Part shown: piece after piece, positions 8,691-18,191 of the stretch
Layout of the letters: each line of letters starts with the position of its first letter
Numbering within the stretch: the stretch's first letter is position 1
Source: Comamonas sp.
GTDB taxonomy: Bacteria > Pseudomonadota > Gammaproteobacteria > Burkholderiales > Burkholderiaceae_C
DNA: 32,459 nucleotides
Direction of reading: 5' to 3'
Assembly (NCBI GenBank): GCA_015478895.1
Contig: JADMKK010000019.1
Location: forward strand, 1 to 32,459
Program-made: the position numbers and the translations under genes
The notes under the pieces: generated by a model
Databases searched by the model: none
What the model saw: only the letters and a program-made list of their open reading frames with translations
What the model was told of the DNA's origin: nothing

Positions 8691-11213
8691 TTATTCGGCA
8701 GCGCCGCGCAGGCTGTGCATCACCGGGCGATGCAGCACCTCTCGCAACCCCCACCAGCCCGCCAGCCATGCCAATACGCCGCCAGCGATGCTCCCGGCCA
8801 CAGGCACCCACCACGCCGCAGTCCACGCAAATTCAAACACCCAGCGCGCCAGTGCCCAGCCTACGGCCATGGCGACCACACTGGCCAGAAAGCCAGCCAG
8901 CAAACCCACGCCGGCCAGCTCTGCCCGCTGTATCTGGCGCAGCAAACGGCTTTGCGCCCCCATGGCGCGCATCAGCGCGTACTCACGGGCCCGCTCTTCA
9001 CGCGTGGCGGTGACGGCAGCAAACAGCACCACCAGGCCGGCAGCCAGCGTGAACACAAACAGAAACTCCACCGCGCGAATCACCTGGCTGAGCACGCGCT
9101 GCACCTGGGCAATGGTGCTGTCCATGTCCACATTGGTCACATTCGGAAATTGGCGCAGCAGCGCATTGTCAAAACCAGACTGCGGCGGCGCACGGTAGGC
9201 CGCCATATAGGTGGCGGGCACATCGGGCAGTTGCGCTACGGGGAAGATGATGAAGAAGTTGGCGCGCATGCTGCCCCAGTCCACCTTGCGCAAACTGGTC
9301 ACCCGGGCGCTGTGGCGTACACCACCCATGTCAAACACCAGCGTGTCGCCCAGCTTCAGGTTCAAGGTTTTGGCGATCCCCTCTTCCACGCTGGCACCTT
9401 CTGCATCGCCGCCGCCCCAAACCCCAGCGGTAATCGTGTTCTTGTCGGGCATTTCTTCAGCATTGGAGAGGTTGAACTCCCTGTCCACCATGCGCTTGGC
9501 ACGGCCATCCTCAAAATCATCGGGGCTGATGGCGCGGCCATTGACCTCCACCAGCCGCCCGCGAATCATGGGGTACCAGTCGTAGGTGGTCACGCCCGCA
9601 GCGCGCAAGTTGGCCTGAAAGGCCTCGCCTTGGTCCGGCATGATGTTGATGACAAAACGGTTGGTCGCGTCAGGCGGTGTCGCTTGGCGCCAGCTGCTGA
9701 CCAGATCGGTGCGCAGCAACACCAGCAGCACCAGCGCCAACAGGCCCACGGCCAAACTGCTGACCTGAATCACCGCATAACCGGGACGCGCCGCTAACTG
9801 GCGCGTGGCCAGAATCAGCCAGCGCGGGGACGTGTTTTCGCGCACCAGCGTACGCAGCAGCTTGACAGCCAGCCATGCCATTCCCGCAAACAGCAGCGTG
9901 GCCACCGCAAAGCCTCCCACTGCAATGCCGCCTAGTACGGCATCACGGCTGACTGCCATTAACAACGCCGCAAAGCCCAACACCCCCAGCACCAGCACCC
10001 CTGCAGAAACCGGTTTGAGTACGCCCACATCGCGACGCAGCACGCGCAGCGGTGGCACCTGTGCCAGTTGCAGCACCGGCGGCAGACCAAAGGCCAACAG
10101 CAGGGTCATGCCCATGCCCACCCCAAAACCCACGGGCCACCAGTTGGCAGGCGGCAGACCTTCCGCCACCAGGCCTGACAGCAGCCAGACAAAGCCGTGG
10201 TGCACGCCCCAACCCAGCGCAACGCCCAGCAAACTGCCCAGCAAGCCCACGACAGCAAACTCCACCACATAGGCCCACGCAATGGTGGATTGGCGCAAGC
10301 CCAGCACGCGCAGCATGGCGGCGGCATCCAGATGGCGCTGTGCAAAAGCGCGTGCAGCCAGCGCCACGGCCACTGCCGACAACAAGGCAGCGAGCAGTGC
10401 CACCAGACTTAAAAACTTCTCTCCGCGCTCTAGCGTGCGGCGCATTTCAGGGCTGCCGCTCTCCAGCGATTCCACCCGGCGGCCTCCCCTGCCGTTCTCA
10501 CCCACCTGCTCCTTGGCCCATGCTGCATAACGCGCCACGGCCTGTACATCGTCCCCGGCCACAGCCAACCGCCAAGTAATACGGCTGGCTGGTTGCACCA
10601 AGCCGGTGGCCTCCAAGTCTTGGGCGTTGATCATGACGCGCGGCGCAAAGCTCATAAAGCCGGCGCCCCGATCGGGCTCGGCGGTGATCAGCTTGCCAAT
10701 GCGCAGGCTGGCATCGCCCAGCAGCAAACTATCTCCCACGCGCAGCTCCAAGCCCGCAAGCAGCCCCGCATCGACCCATGCCTCACCCGCAGAGGGAATA
10801 GCCGCGGTAGTGGCATCGGGTTGCCCGCTGCCCTCGGACACGCGCAGCGTGCCACGCAGCGGGTAGCCTTCTTCTACCACTTTGAGCGCCACCAGCCGCG
10901 CTATGCCGCCGCGCGCATCGGGGGCCCGCCCCATGGTAGGAAAGACCAAGGTGGTCACATGCTGCAGGCCTTCTTGCCGGGCCTGATCGGCAAAAATTTG
11001 CAGCTTGCCGTCATTGCTGGCAATCACCACATCGCCGCCCAGTAACTGCCGGGCATCGCGCTCCAGACCTGCTTCCAAGCGGTTGGCGAAGAAAGAGACC
11101 GAGGTCAACGCGGCCACAGCCAACGTGACCGCCACCCACAGCAGACGTAATTCGCCAGCACGCGCATCGCGCCACAAGGTGCGCCAACCTAATTGCATAA
11201 AGCTCATCGTCAT
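8691..11213 (-). CDS. FtsX-like ABC transporter permease (YbbP-type)
   Basis: A large inner-membrane protein of 840 residues with the YbbP/LolE-like layout. It has an N-terminal membrane segment (about residues 25-45), a periplasmic domain, a first FtsX core with several membrane helices (about 255-440), a second periplasmic domain, and a C-terminal FtsX core (about 705-835). Relatives pair with a YbbA-type ATPase and act on envelope lipids or lipoproteins; the substrate here is unknown. The frame opens at a GTG at 11222, but ATG 11213 has AAGG 8 nt upstream and is preferred. No ATPase gene is adjacent on either side, so the partner must be encoded elsewhere. Confidence 0.88.
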   Translation of the reverse strand: MTMSFMQLGWRTLWRDARAGELRLLWVAVTLAVAALTSVSFFANRLEAGLERDARQLLGGDVVIASNDGKLQIFADQARQEGLQHVTTLVFPTMGRAPDARGGIARLVALKVVEEGYPLRGTLRVSEGSGQPDATTAAIPSAGEAWVDAGLLAGLELRVGDSLLLGDASLRIGKLITAEPDRGAGFMSFAPRVMINAQDLEATGLVQPASRITWRLAVAGDDVQAVARYAAWAKEQVGENGRGGRRVESLESGSPEMRRTLERGEKFLSLVALLAALLSAVAVALAARAFAQRHLDAAAMLRVLGLRQSTIAWAYVVEFAVVGLLGSLLGVALGWGVHHGFVWLLSGLVAEGLPPANWWPVGFGVGMGMTLLLAFGLPPVLQLAQVPPLRVLRRDVGVLKPVSAGVLVLGVLGFAALLMAVSRDAVLGGIAVGGFAVATLLFAGMAWLAVKLLRTLVRENTSPRWLILATRQLAARPGYAVIQVSSLAVGLLALVLLVLLRTDLVSSWRQATPPDATNRFVINIMPDQGEAFQANLRAAGVTTYDWYPMIRGRLVEVNGRAISPDDFEDGRAKRMVDREFNLSNAEEMPDKNTITAGVWGGGDAEGASVEEGIAKTLNLKLGDTLVFDMGGVRHSARVTSLRKVDWGSMRANFFIIFPVAQLPDVPATYMAAYRAPPQSGFDNALLRQFPNVTNVDMDSTIAQVQRVLSQVIRAVEFLFVFTLAAGLVVLFAAVTATREERAREYALMRAMGAQSRLLRQIQRAELAGVGLLAGFLASVVAMAVGWALARWVFEFAWTAAWWVPVAGSIAGGVLAWLAGWWGLREVLHRPVMHSLRGAAE

Positions 11214-11507
11214 GCCACGCACCTTAACGCAACGATCAACCCCAAGCCAATTGCGCTTGGATCAGCGTTGAAACGGGAACCCATCACAGAGGCACGAATG
11301 CTGCAGCTTGCACTTCGCATTTTTCACGCTACGCCTTTAAGCTCAGAAAAAATAAGTGTGCGCACACTTTATTACTGAGAAATCTGGTGCTAGCCCATCG
11401 AGATCAGCGCTCGGTCAGCGCCAACGCAAGGTGGCTGCCACCGATCTACAGCCCTGGAAAAACCTCAAGGTGACTTTTTCATAGCCATTGAATGCCAGTT
11501 TTTATTA

Positions 11508-11524
11508 AATTGGTCATACCAATT
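11508..11524. promoter_or_regulatory. LldR-type operator O1 (upstream)
   Basis: A perfect 7-3-7 palindrome AATTGGT-CAT-ACCAATT. It matches the TTGGTnnnACCAA pattern of FadR-subfamily GntR regulators such as PdhR and LldR. The cognate regulator is probably the lldR gene in the operon downstream. It lies 177 nt before the lldP start. Confidence 0.8.
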
Positions 11525-11604
11525 ATTTTCAACATTCCAAGGGAAAACCTCCTATCTCCCTATGTACGTCTGTTTCTAACATTTTGTACCCGCCAGATTT
11601 TTTA

Positions 11605-11621
11605 AATTGGTAATACCAATG
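11605..11621. promoter_or_regulatory. LldR-type operator O2 (downstream)
   Basis: AATTGGT-AAT-ACCAATG, palindromic except for the last base. It has the same half-sites as O1, and the centres are 97 bp apart, about nine helical turns. It lies 80 nt before the lldP start, where binding could block or loop the promoter. Confidence 0.8.
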
Positions 11622-11700
11622 TAAGAGGCGCAGATTCGATGTGAGCCTACTTAAAACATGGGCCCTGTCAAACCTGTGCCAGTTTTAGGAGACGACAGGC

Positions 11701-13470
11701 ATGAACGTTGGACATACGCTTTTAGCCCTCACCCCCGTTGCGGTGGTGTTTTTATTAATGGTGGTGCTTGCACGCTCCGCCAAACTCTCGATGAGCGTGG
11801 CCTATGTGGTCACGGCTTTGCTGGCACTTTTTGTGTGGCAAGCCTCTGGCGCCGTAGTTGCTGCGGCCTCGGTCAACGGCATCGTCACGGCCATTACGCT
11901 GCTCTTTATCGTGTTTGGTGCCTTGCTGCTGCTCAACACGCTCAAAGAAAGCGGTGCACTGCTGGCCATTCGCCAAGGCTTTATGGACATATCGCCTGAC
12001 CGCCGGGTGCAAGTGATCATCGTCGCTTGGCTGTTCGGCTCGCTGATTGAAGGCTCCTCAGGCTTTGGCACACCGTCTGCTGTGGGCGCGCCTTTGCTAC
12101 TGGCCTTGGGCTTTCCTGCCATGGCATCGGTCATGGCCGTGCTGGTCATCCAGTCCACCCCCGTATCGTTCGGTGCTGTGGGTACCCCTATGCTGGTGGG
12201 CGTGCGCTCGGGTATTGACAACAAAACCGATGTGGCTGAATTGCTGGCCCCCATCCAGCCTTGGGATTACCTGCTGCAAATCGTCAATGACGTGGCACTG
12301 ATTCATGCCATGGTGGGCGTGGTCATTCCGCTGATCCTGTGCGGCATGCTGACTCGCTTCTTCGGCGCACGCCAGTCCTTCACAGAAGGTTTGAAGGCTT
12401 GGAAGTTTGCGCTGTTTGCAGGTTTGGCTTTCACCGTGCCTTACCTGCTGATCGCTCGCACTTTGGGCCCAGAGTTCCCTTCGATGGTCGGCGCCATCAT
12501 AGGTCTGATCATTGTGGTGACTGCCGCCAAGAAGGGCTTGTTCCTGCCCAAGGAAACGTTTGACTTCCCGCCCCGTGCACAGTGGGAAAAGAAATGGTTG
12601 GGCACTCTGACTGACACCGATGATGGCGCTGCAACGGCAACCCCCAAGTTCTCGGTATTGCGTGCTTTCTCGCCCTATGTGCTGGTGATTGCGCTGCTGA
12701 TCTTGACCCGTACAGTGGCTCCTTTGAAGGCCTTCTTGACGGGCCCCATGACCACGCTGCGCTTCACTGAACTTTTTGGCACCAACATTGCCGCTTCTGC
12801 GCAATTCTTGTACTCACCCGGCACCATCTTGATCTTGGCATCTGTGGCCTGCATCTTCATTTTCCGCATGCAGCAGGGCCAGTTTGGCCGTGCTATGAAG
12901 AGCTCTTCTGCCACCATGGTCGAAGCCGCTCCCGCTCTGCTGTTGGCAGTGCCAATGGTGCAGGTGTTTGTGAACTCTGGCGCTGCCGACGGCTCTATGG
13001 CCAGCATGCCGGTGATGCTGGCGCAGGGCGCAGCAGCGCTGGCTGGTGACGCCTGGCCCAACGTCTCGCCCTGGGTGGGTAGCCTGGGTGCCTTCATTGC
13101 GGGCTCTAACACCGTCAGCAACATGATGTTTGCCTACTTCCAGTTCTCTACTGCGCAGCAAATTGGCCTGAATCTGGACCAATCGGCCATTGTGGTGGCG
13201 CTGCAAGCGGTCGGTGGTGCAGCGGGTAACATGATCTGCGTGCACAACGTGGTGGCTGCCGGTGCTGTGGTCGGCTTGATGAACCGCGAAGGCGAAGTCA
13301 TCCGCAAGACCTTGCTGCCGATGGCTTACTACTGCGTACAAGCTGGCTTGATTGGCCAGGCGCTGATTACGGGCAACGTCATATGGTGGGCTGCGGCCGC
13401 CGTGTGGCTGGTAGCTGTAATCTTGGGCCTGTCTGCTGCGAAGGGTAAGCCTTTGGCTGCTGCCAACTAA
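11701..13470 (+). CDS. lldP: L-lactate permease
   Basis: A 589-residue inner-membrane lactate:proton symporter of the LctP family, with about 13-14 hydrophobic helices spread over the whole length. Family regions visible are the [20 protein letters not shown] segment (about residues 115-135), the [13 protein letters not shown] region and, near the C terminus, [14 protein letters not shown] and [12 protein letters not shown]. Length is typical (about 550-600). AGGAG at 11687-11691 lies 9 nt before ATG 11701. It is the first gene of lldPRD; lldR follows after 40 nt. Induction by lactate through the two upstream operators is expected. Confidence 0.95.
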   Translation: MNVGHTLLALTPVAVVFLLMVVLARSAKLSMSVAYVVTALLALFVWQASGAVVAAASVNGIVTAITLLFIVFGALLLLNTLKESGALLAIRQGFMDISPDRRVQVIIVAWLFGSLIEGSSGFGTPSAVGAPLLLALGFPAMASVMAVLVIQSTPVSFGAVGTPMLVGVRSGIDNKTDVAELLAPIQPWDYLLQIVNDVALIHAMVGVVIPLILCGMLTRFFGARQSFTEGLKAWKFALFAGLAFTVPYLLIARTLGPEFPSMVGAIIGLIIVVTAAKKGLFLPKETFDFPPRAQWEKKWLGTLTDTDDGAATATPKFSVLRAFSPYVLVIALLILTRTVAPLKAFLTGPMTTLRFTELFGTNIAASAQFLYSPGTILILASVACIFIFRMQQGQFGRAMKSSSATMVEAAPALLLAVPMVQVFVNSGAADGSMASMPVMLAQGAAALAGDAWPNVSPWVGSLGAFIAGSNTVSNMMFAYFQFSTAQQIGLNLDQSAIVVALQAVGGAAGNMICVHNVVAAGAVVGLMNREGEVIRKTLLPMAYYCVQAGLIGQALITGNVIWWAAAAVWLVAVILGLSAAKGKPLAAAN

Positions 13471-13510
13471 AAAGCCCAAGCCATCGGCTAACTTGACGGG
13501 GCTGCCACCC

Positions 13511-14299
13511 ATGACCATTTCTGCCATGCGCATTTCCGATCAAGTTGCCGATCTACTACTTGAACTGGTGCGTGACCGCCAACTGCAACCCGGCCATCGA
13601 CTGCCCGCTGAGCGGCAGCTGGCCGAAGCTTTGGGCGTCTCACGCACTGCCTTGCGCGAAGCTATTCAAAAGCTCGGCAGCCAAGGCATTTTGATAAGCC
13701 GCATGGGGGCTGGCACCTTTGTGCACAACCTGCCGACACAGACATCCAGTTTGCATGCTCAGTTCACTGCGCCTTTGGTGCCCTTGATGCGCCATGACCC
13801 GCAGTACCTGTACGACGTACTGGAAACGCGGCAAATGCTGGAAGTACATACCGCATGGCACGCTGCTTGCCGTGCGACAGCACAAGACAAGTCACACATA
13901 CAGCGCCGTTTTGATGAGCTGCTGCACTATCAACACATTCAGAACACCGAAGCAGCGTCCCTGGCCGACGCTCAGTTTCACCTGGCGATTGCCGAGGCAT
14001 CGCACAACGCCGTAGTCGTTCAAGTGATGCGCAGCCTATTTGACTTGATGCGCAATACCGTGGCGGAGAACCGGCGCATGATGTTCATCAACAACAGCTC
14101 CAAAGTGCTGGAGCAACTGACCATGCAGCACCATCGCTTGGTGCTGGCCATTGTGGCGGGCGAGCCTGAAGAAGCCCGCTGCGTCATTACCGAGCACCTG
14201 GCATTTGTGCTGGCAAAACTGTCTGAAGCCGATGCCGATATTGCACGGCGCCAGCGCCTGGACCGCCTGACACCTTCTGCATTGAAATCAACACCATGA
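13511..14299 (+). CDS. lldR: FadR-subfamily GntR regulator of the lactate operon
   Basis: A 262-residue transcription factor. The N-terminal winged helix-turn-helix (about residues 8-75: [31 protein letters not shown]) is followed by an all-helical FCD ligand-binding domain with the Asp/His metal-ligand pattern ([22 protein letters not shown] helices). It should bind L-lactate and control lldPRD through the operators upstream of lldP. A TTG at 13493 is in frame, but ATG 13511 fits better. The stop overlaps the lldD start by 4 nt (ATGA). Confidence 0.92.
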   Translation: MTISAMRISDQVADLLLELVRDRQLQPGHRLPAERQLAEALGVSRTALREAIQKLGSQGILISRMGAGTFVHNLPTQTSSLHAQFTAPLVPLMRHDPQYLYDVLETRQMLEVHTAWHAACRATAQDKSHIQRRFDELLHYQHIQNTEAASLADAQFHLAIAEASHNAVVVQVMRSLFDLMRNTVAENRRMMFINNSSKVLEQLTMQHHRLVLAIVAGEPEEARCVITEHLAFVLAKLSEADADIARRQRLDRLTPSALKSTP

Positions 14300-15435
14300 T
14301 CATCTCATCCACCACCGATTACCGTGCCGCCGCACAAAAGAGACTCCCTCCGTTTTTGTTCCACTACATCGATGGTGGAGCCTATGCCGAAAAAACTTTG
14401 GCGCGCAACGTGGAGGATCTGGCCGATGTGGCGCTGCGCCAGCGCGTGCTCAAAGACATGAGTCAGCTGGATACCAGCATCGAACTGTTCGGCGAAAAGC
14501 TCTCTATCCCCGTCGCCTTGGCCCCTGTGGGTTTGACGGGTATGTTTGCCCGCCGCGGTGAAGTGCAGGCCGCGATTGCCGCCGACAAAAAGGGTATCCC
14601 TTTCACCATGTCCAGCGTGTCGGTCTGCCCTATCGAAGAAGTGGCGCCCAAGCTCCAGCGCCCCATGTGGTTCCAGCTGTACGTGCTCAAAGATCGCGGC
14701 TTTTTAAAAAATGCGCTGGAACGAGCCCAGGCAGCGGGTGTCACCACCTTGGTGTTCACGGTGGACATGCCCGTACCCGGTGCACGCTACCGGGATGCAC
14801 ATTCCGGCATGAGCGGCCCCAATGCCGCCATGCGTCGCTACCTGCAATCGGTCACTCATCCGCAGTGGGCGATGGATGTCGGCCTGCTGGGCCGCCCGCA
14901 TACGCTGGGCAACATATCGACCTATATGGGCAAGAATGTCAGCCTGGAAGACTATATGGGTTACTTGGGAGCGAACTTCGATCCATCCATCTCGTGGCGC
15001 GATCTGGAGTGGATTCGTGACTTTTGGAAAGGTCCGATGGTCATCAAGGGCATTCTTGACCCTGAAGATGCTAAAGATGCTGTGCGCTTTGGTGCTGACG
15101 GCATCATCGTCTCCAATCATGGTGGTCGACAGCTCGATGGGGTGCTTTCCTCAGCGCGTGCCCTTCCCTCTATTGCTGATGCAGTCAAGGGGCAAATCAA
15201 AATACTGGCCGACTCCGGCATTCGCAACGGCCTGGATATTGTGCGTATGTTGGCCCTTGGTGCTGACTGCACCATGATTGGCCGCGCCTTTATCTATGCG
15301 CTGGCAGCTCAAGGCGGCACAGGCGTGAGCCATCTGCTGGATCTCCTGGAAAAAGAAATGCGCGTGGCAATGACACTAACCAGTGTGAAAAGCGTGTCTG
15401 AAATCAACGGCAATATGCTGGTGCAATCTCGTTGA
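14296..15435 (+). CDS. lldD: FMN-dependent L-lactate dehydrogenase (quinone)
   Basis: A 379-residue peripheral inner-membrane flavoenzyme that oxidises L-lactate to pyruvate and feeds electrons to quinone. The FMN-dependent alpha-hydroxy-acid dehydrogenase fold is clear: the N-terminal YIDGGAY motif, APVGLTGMF, a central loop typical of the membrane-associated LldD subgroup, and the active-site [10 protein letters not shown] with catalytic H275. The C-terminal part carries [19 protein letters not shown]. Length matches E. coli LldD closely. It is translationally coupled to lldR. With lldP it gives a complete route for using L-lactate as a carbon source. A terminator follows about 120 nt downstream. 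Confidence 0.96.
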   Translation: MIISSTTDYRAAAQKRLPPFLFHYIDGGAYAEKTLARNVEDLADVALRQRVLKDMSQLDTSIELFGEKLSIPVALAPVGLTGMFARRGEVQAAIAADKKGIPFTMSSVSVCPIEEVAPKLQRPMWFQLYVLKDRGFLKNALERAQAAGVTTLVFTVDMPVPGARYRDAHSGMSGPNAAMRRYLQSVTHPQWAMDVGLLGRPHTLGNISTYMGKNVSLEDYMGYLGANFDPSISWRDLEWIRDFWKGPMVIKGILDPEDAKDAVRFGADGIIVSNHGGRQLDGVLSSARALPSIADAVKGQIKILADSGIRNGLDIVRMLALGADCTMIGRAFIYALAAQGGTGVSHLLDLLEKEMRVAMTLTSVKSVSEINGNMLVQSR

Positions 15436-15557
15436 GTTTGGAAATTTTCAGCCGTGTGAAAATTGAAAGCTGGCGTTCTAAGTTTTCCCCTGCGCACTTG
15501 CCCCCGTATCGTGAACGCAGCGCTGCCTGCCGATAGGGTTCATCTTTAATAGCTAAT

Positions 15558-15591
15558 GCTGCAAGCGTGACAAGCACTTGCAGCGTTTTTT
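15558..15591 (+). terminator. Intrinsic terminator of the lldPRD operon
   Basis: The stem GCTGCAAG/CTTGCAGC, extendable past one mismatch, is followed by G and six T. It lies between the convergent ends of lldD and the penicillin-binding protein gene. Confidence 0.75.
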
Positions 15592-15595
15592 ATAC

Positions 15596-18109
15596 CTAAA
15601 TCGACTCAGGTGGCTGCCCCACTACCGCAGGCGGCAAGGCTTCGTAATCTGGCGCAGAGTCAGACGGCGCAGTGGGTTCAGTCCATTGTTCCATCCACGT
15701 ATCCAGCGCATCGCCCTGCACGGGCACGGGTGGCACGGCAGGTTCAGCAGGCAGGGGGAAGGCCGGGATCGACTCTTCAATCTCTCGCTCAGACTCCCCC
15801 ACTGTCGCCTTGGGCGCTTCAGCGGCGGACTGTGGCCGCTTCGGGGCCGCAGGCACTGGCAGTGCGGGCTTGTCTTCACGGTCAGGCGTCCACAGGGATT
15901 CCCAGCGGCTGCGCACCCCATGGCTCAGTTCGCTCCACCACCGTGAGGTGTCAGGTTCCACAAAACGTACGTGGCGATCCACGCCCTGGTTGCGCAGCGC
16001 TTGGGCGGTGAATTCACCCACCATGGGCAGCGCACTGCGCGCACCTTGGCCCCAGTGGTCGCTGCGCAAGGTGATGCGGCCATCGTTAAACCCCGCCCAT
16101 GCACCCGCCACCAAGTGCGGATGCATCAGGATGAACCAGCCATCGGCATTGTTTTGTGTGGTGCCGGTCTTGCCCGCCACATCGTCTTTGATGCCATAAC
16201 GCTGTCGAATGGCGCGGCCTGTGCCTTTGTCCACCACCCCGCGCAACATGTCGATCAAGGCGTAGCTGTCGTCCTCGTCCATGGCCTTTTCTGCGGCATA
16301 GGGCGCAAACTCAGCCAGTACCTTGCCACTGCGGTCTTCAATGCGCGTGACCATCATGGGGGAGCGGTATTGCCCCCCGCGCACCAGGCTGCCGTAGGCA
16401 TTGGTCATCTCCAGCAAAGTGACGGGGCTGGCACCCAGGGCCAAGGCGGGTACCGCATCCAAGTGGCTGGCCCGCACGCCCAGATTGCGCGCCAAGCGCG
16501 CCACCTTGGCAGGCCCTACTTCGTCCATCAGCTGCGCGGTGATGGTGTTTTTGGAATAGGCCAAGGCATCGCGCAGCGGCATGGATTGGCCTGTGGGCGC
16601 AGCGGCATCGGTGGGACGCCACACTTCGCCTCCGGGCAGCTGGTATTCCACGGCTTCATCCACGCGGGTGTCGTCGGGCAGCAAACCTTCTTGCAGCGCA
16701 GCGCCATACACAAAGGGTTTGAAGGTGGAGCCGGGCTGGCGGCGCGCTTGTTGTACGTGGTCAAACGCATCCACCGCAAAGTCGCGGCTGCCTACCCACG
16801 CGCGGATGGCCGCAGTGGCGGGGTCCATGGCGATAAAGCCGGCCTCGATGCGGGTTTTGTCTTGGCGCAGCTGCTGCATAAAGGCTTTGTCGGCCAGCAG
16901 CGTTTTTAAAGCATCCTGCGCACTTTGGCCTTTTTCCAGCAAGCTGGCATAGGCGGTGGATTCACGCACCAGGCTGTGCACCAAGGGGTTGTCTGTGCGC
17001 CAGCCATCACCCTTGCTCCAGTTGGTATTGGCAATGCCTTGCAAGGTCTGGCTGTGCTTGCGCACGGCCTGCAGCGCCTGGTTTTGCATGCGGGCATCCA
17101 GCGTGGTATGCACCACCAGCCCATCGGTGTAGATGTTGTAGCCCTGGCTGTCGGCCCAATCAATGAGCCATTTGCGCACCTGCTGCGCAAAGTGCGGCGC
17201 CATGCCCGCAGGCGCCTCCTGGCGCTCAAAGTTCAGGCGCAAGGGGCGCTTTTGCAAGGCCGCAAGCTCTTGCGCGGGCAAAACCTGGCGCTTGGCCATT
17301 TGCGACAGCACGGTGTTGCGCCGCTGTACGGCGCGTTCGGGATTGCGCACAGGGTTGTAATAGCTCGTGCCTTTGAGCATGCCCACCAGCGTGGCGGCCT
17401 CAATCACCGAGAGTTTGGCGGCCGACTTGTCAAAGTAAGTGCGCGCCGCCATCTCAATGCCCCATGCGTTGTAGAGAAAGGGCACGGTATTGAGATAGGT
17501 CTCCAGAATTTCGTCTTTGCTGTACAGCGCCTCAATTTTGAAGGCGGTGATCGCTTCTTTGAGCTTGCGGTTCAAACTGGTTGCGCGGCCAATTTCTTCC
17601 GGATAGAGGTTACGCGCCAGCTGCTGCGTGAGCGTGGAGCCGCCTTGGGTGTTGCCGCGCAGCGTGTGCACCACCGAACCTGCCGTGCGCCACCAGTCCA
17701 TGCCGTGGTGCTCGTAAAAACGGTGGTCTTCGGTGGCAATCAGCGCCTGGATCACAGGGGGCGACACCTGCTCCAGCCCCACCCACTGGCGGTTGCTGCG
17801 CTTAAAAATCGCCATCTCTTTGCCGTCCGCCGTCAGCACCAGTGCGGGCTGCTCCAGCTTGGCCTTGCGGATGTCACTGATGCTTGGCGTGAACGGAATC
17901 AGCAGCAATACATACAGAATGCCTGCGGCGGGCAGCGCCACCGCCCATTGCCAACGCCAGGCACGCAGCCGCTGGTAGCCCACTGCGGCTTGTTGGGCCC
18001 ACGACTGCAGGCTGCGGCGCGCGGCGCCAAGGGATGAATGGGACTCAGGTTCTTGCACGATCAAATGGCAATCCCGCGGGGGTTGCACAACACAAAACCC
18101 GCACAGCAT
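15596..18109 (-). CDS. Class A penicillin-binding protein (PBP1A family)
   Basis: A bifunctional peptidoglycan synthase of 837 residues, anchored in the inner membrane by a helix at about residues 56-73. The glycosyltransferase GT51 domain follows, with catalytic E127 in ATEDHRFYEHHGMDW and the second signature GGSTLTQQLARNLY. The transpeptidase domain has all three penicillin-binding motifs: S461-x-x-K464 (STFK), S519-K-N and K647-T-G. The last ~100 residues are Pro/Ala/Glu-rich and look like a disordered tail. The start is uncertain: ATG 18109 has no Shine-Dalgarno, and a GTG 17 codons in is possible. It is likely a secondary class A enzyme; the canonical ponA/mrcA context is absent. Confidence 0.92.
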   Translation of the reverse strand: MLCGFCVVQPPRDCHLIVQEPESHSSLGAARRSLQSWAQQAAVGYQRLRAWRWQWAVALPAAGILYVLLLIPFTPSISDIRKAKLEQPALVLTADGKEMAIFKRSNRQWVGLEQVSPPVIQALIATEDHRFYEHHGMDWWRTAGSVVHTLRGNTQGGSTLTQQLARNLYPEEIGRATSLNRKLKEAITAFKIEALYSKDEILETYLNTVPFLYNAWGIEMAARTYFDKSAAKLSVIEAATLVGMLKGTSYYNPVRNPERAVQRRNTVLSQMAKRQVLPAQELAALQKRPLRLNFERQEAPAGMAPHFAQQVRKWLIDWADSQGYNIYTDGLVVHTTLDARMQNQALQAVRKHSQTLQGIANTNWSKGDGWRTDNPLVHSLVRESTAYASLLEKGQSAQDALKTLLADKAFMQQLRQDKTRIEAGFIAMDPATAAIRAWVGSRDFAVDAFDHVQQARRQPGSTFKPFVYGAALQEGLLPDDTRVDEAVEYQLPGGEVWRPTDAAAPTGQSMPLRDALAYSKNTITAQLMDEVGPAKVARLARNLGVRASHLDAVPALALGASPVTLLEMTNAYGSLVRGGQYRSPMMVTRIEDRSGKVLAEFAPYAAEKAMDEDDSYALIDMLRGVVDKGTGRAIRQRYGIKDDVAGKTGTTQNNADGWFILMHPHLVAGAWAGFNDGRITLRSDHWGQGARSALPMVGEFTAQALRNQGVDRHVRFVEPDTSRWWSELSHGVRSRWESLWTPDREDKPALPVPAAPKRPQSAAEAPKATVGESEREIEESIPAFPLPAEPAVPPVPVQGDALDTWMEQWTEPTAPSDSAPDYEALPPAVVGQPPESI

Positions 18110-18114
18110 GCCGC

Positions 18115-18148
18115 AAAAAAAAGCGCCATGTCAGGGACACGGCGCTTT
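18115..18148 (-). terminator. Intrinsic terminator downstream of apbC
   Basis: On the minus strand AAAGCGCC pairs with GGCGCTTT around an inner TGTC/GACA stem with a 3-nt loop, followed by eight U. It lies 44 nt after the apbC stop and just before the penicillin-binding protein start. Confidence 0.85.
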
Positions 18149-18191
18149 GTCTCGGTGCTTTACAGGCTGATACCCGCCTGCGCTACACGCA

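Larger units (their letters stand above)
11214..11700. other. Intergenic region between the permease and lldP
   Basis: No convincing gene. The left half (to about 11500) shows nothing I can name beyond upstream sequence of the permease. The right half is AT-rich and holds two palindromic operators (11508-11524 and 11605-11621) and the lldP ribosome binding site (AGGAG 11687-11691). A -35-like TTGTAC at 11584-11589 lies between the operators, but I cannot place a confident -10. Confidence 0.6.
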
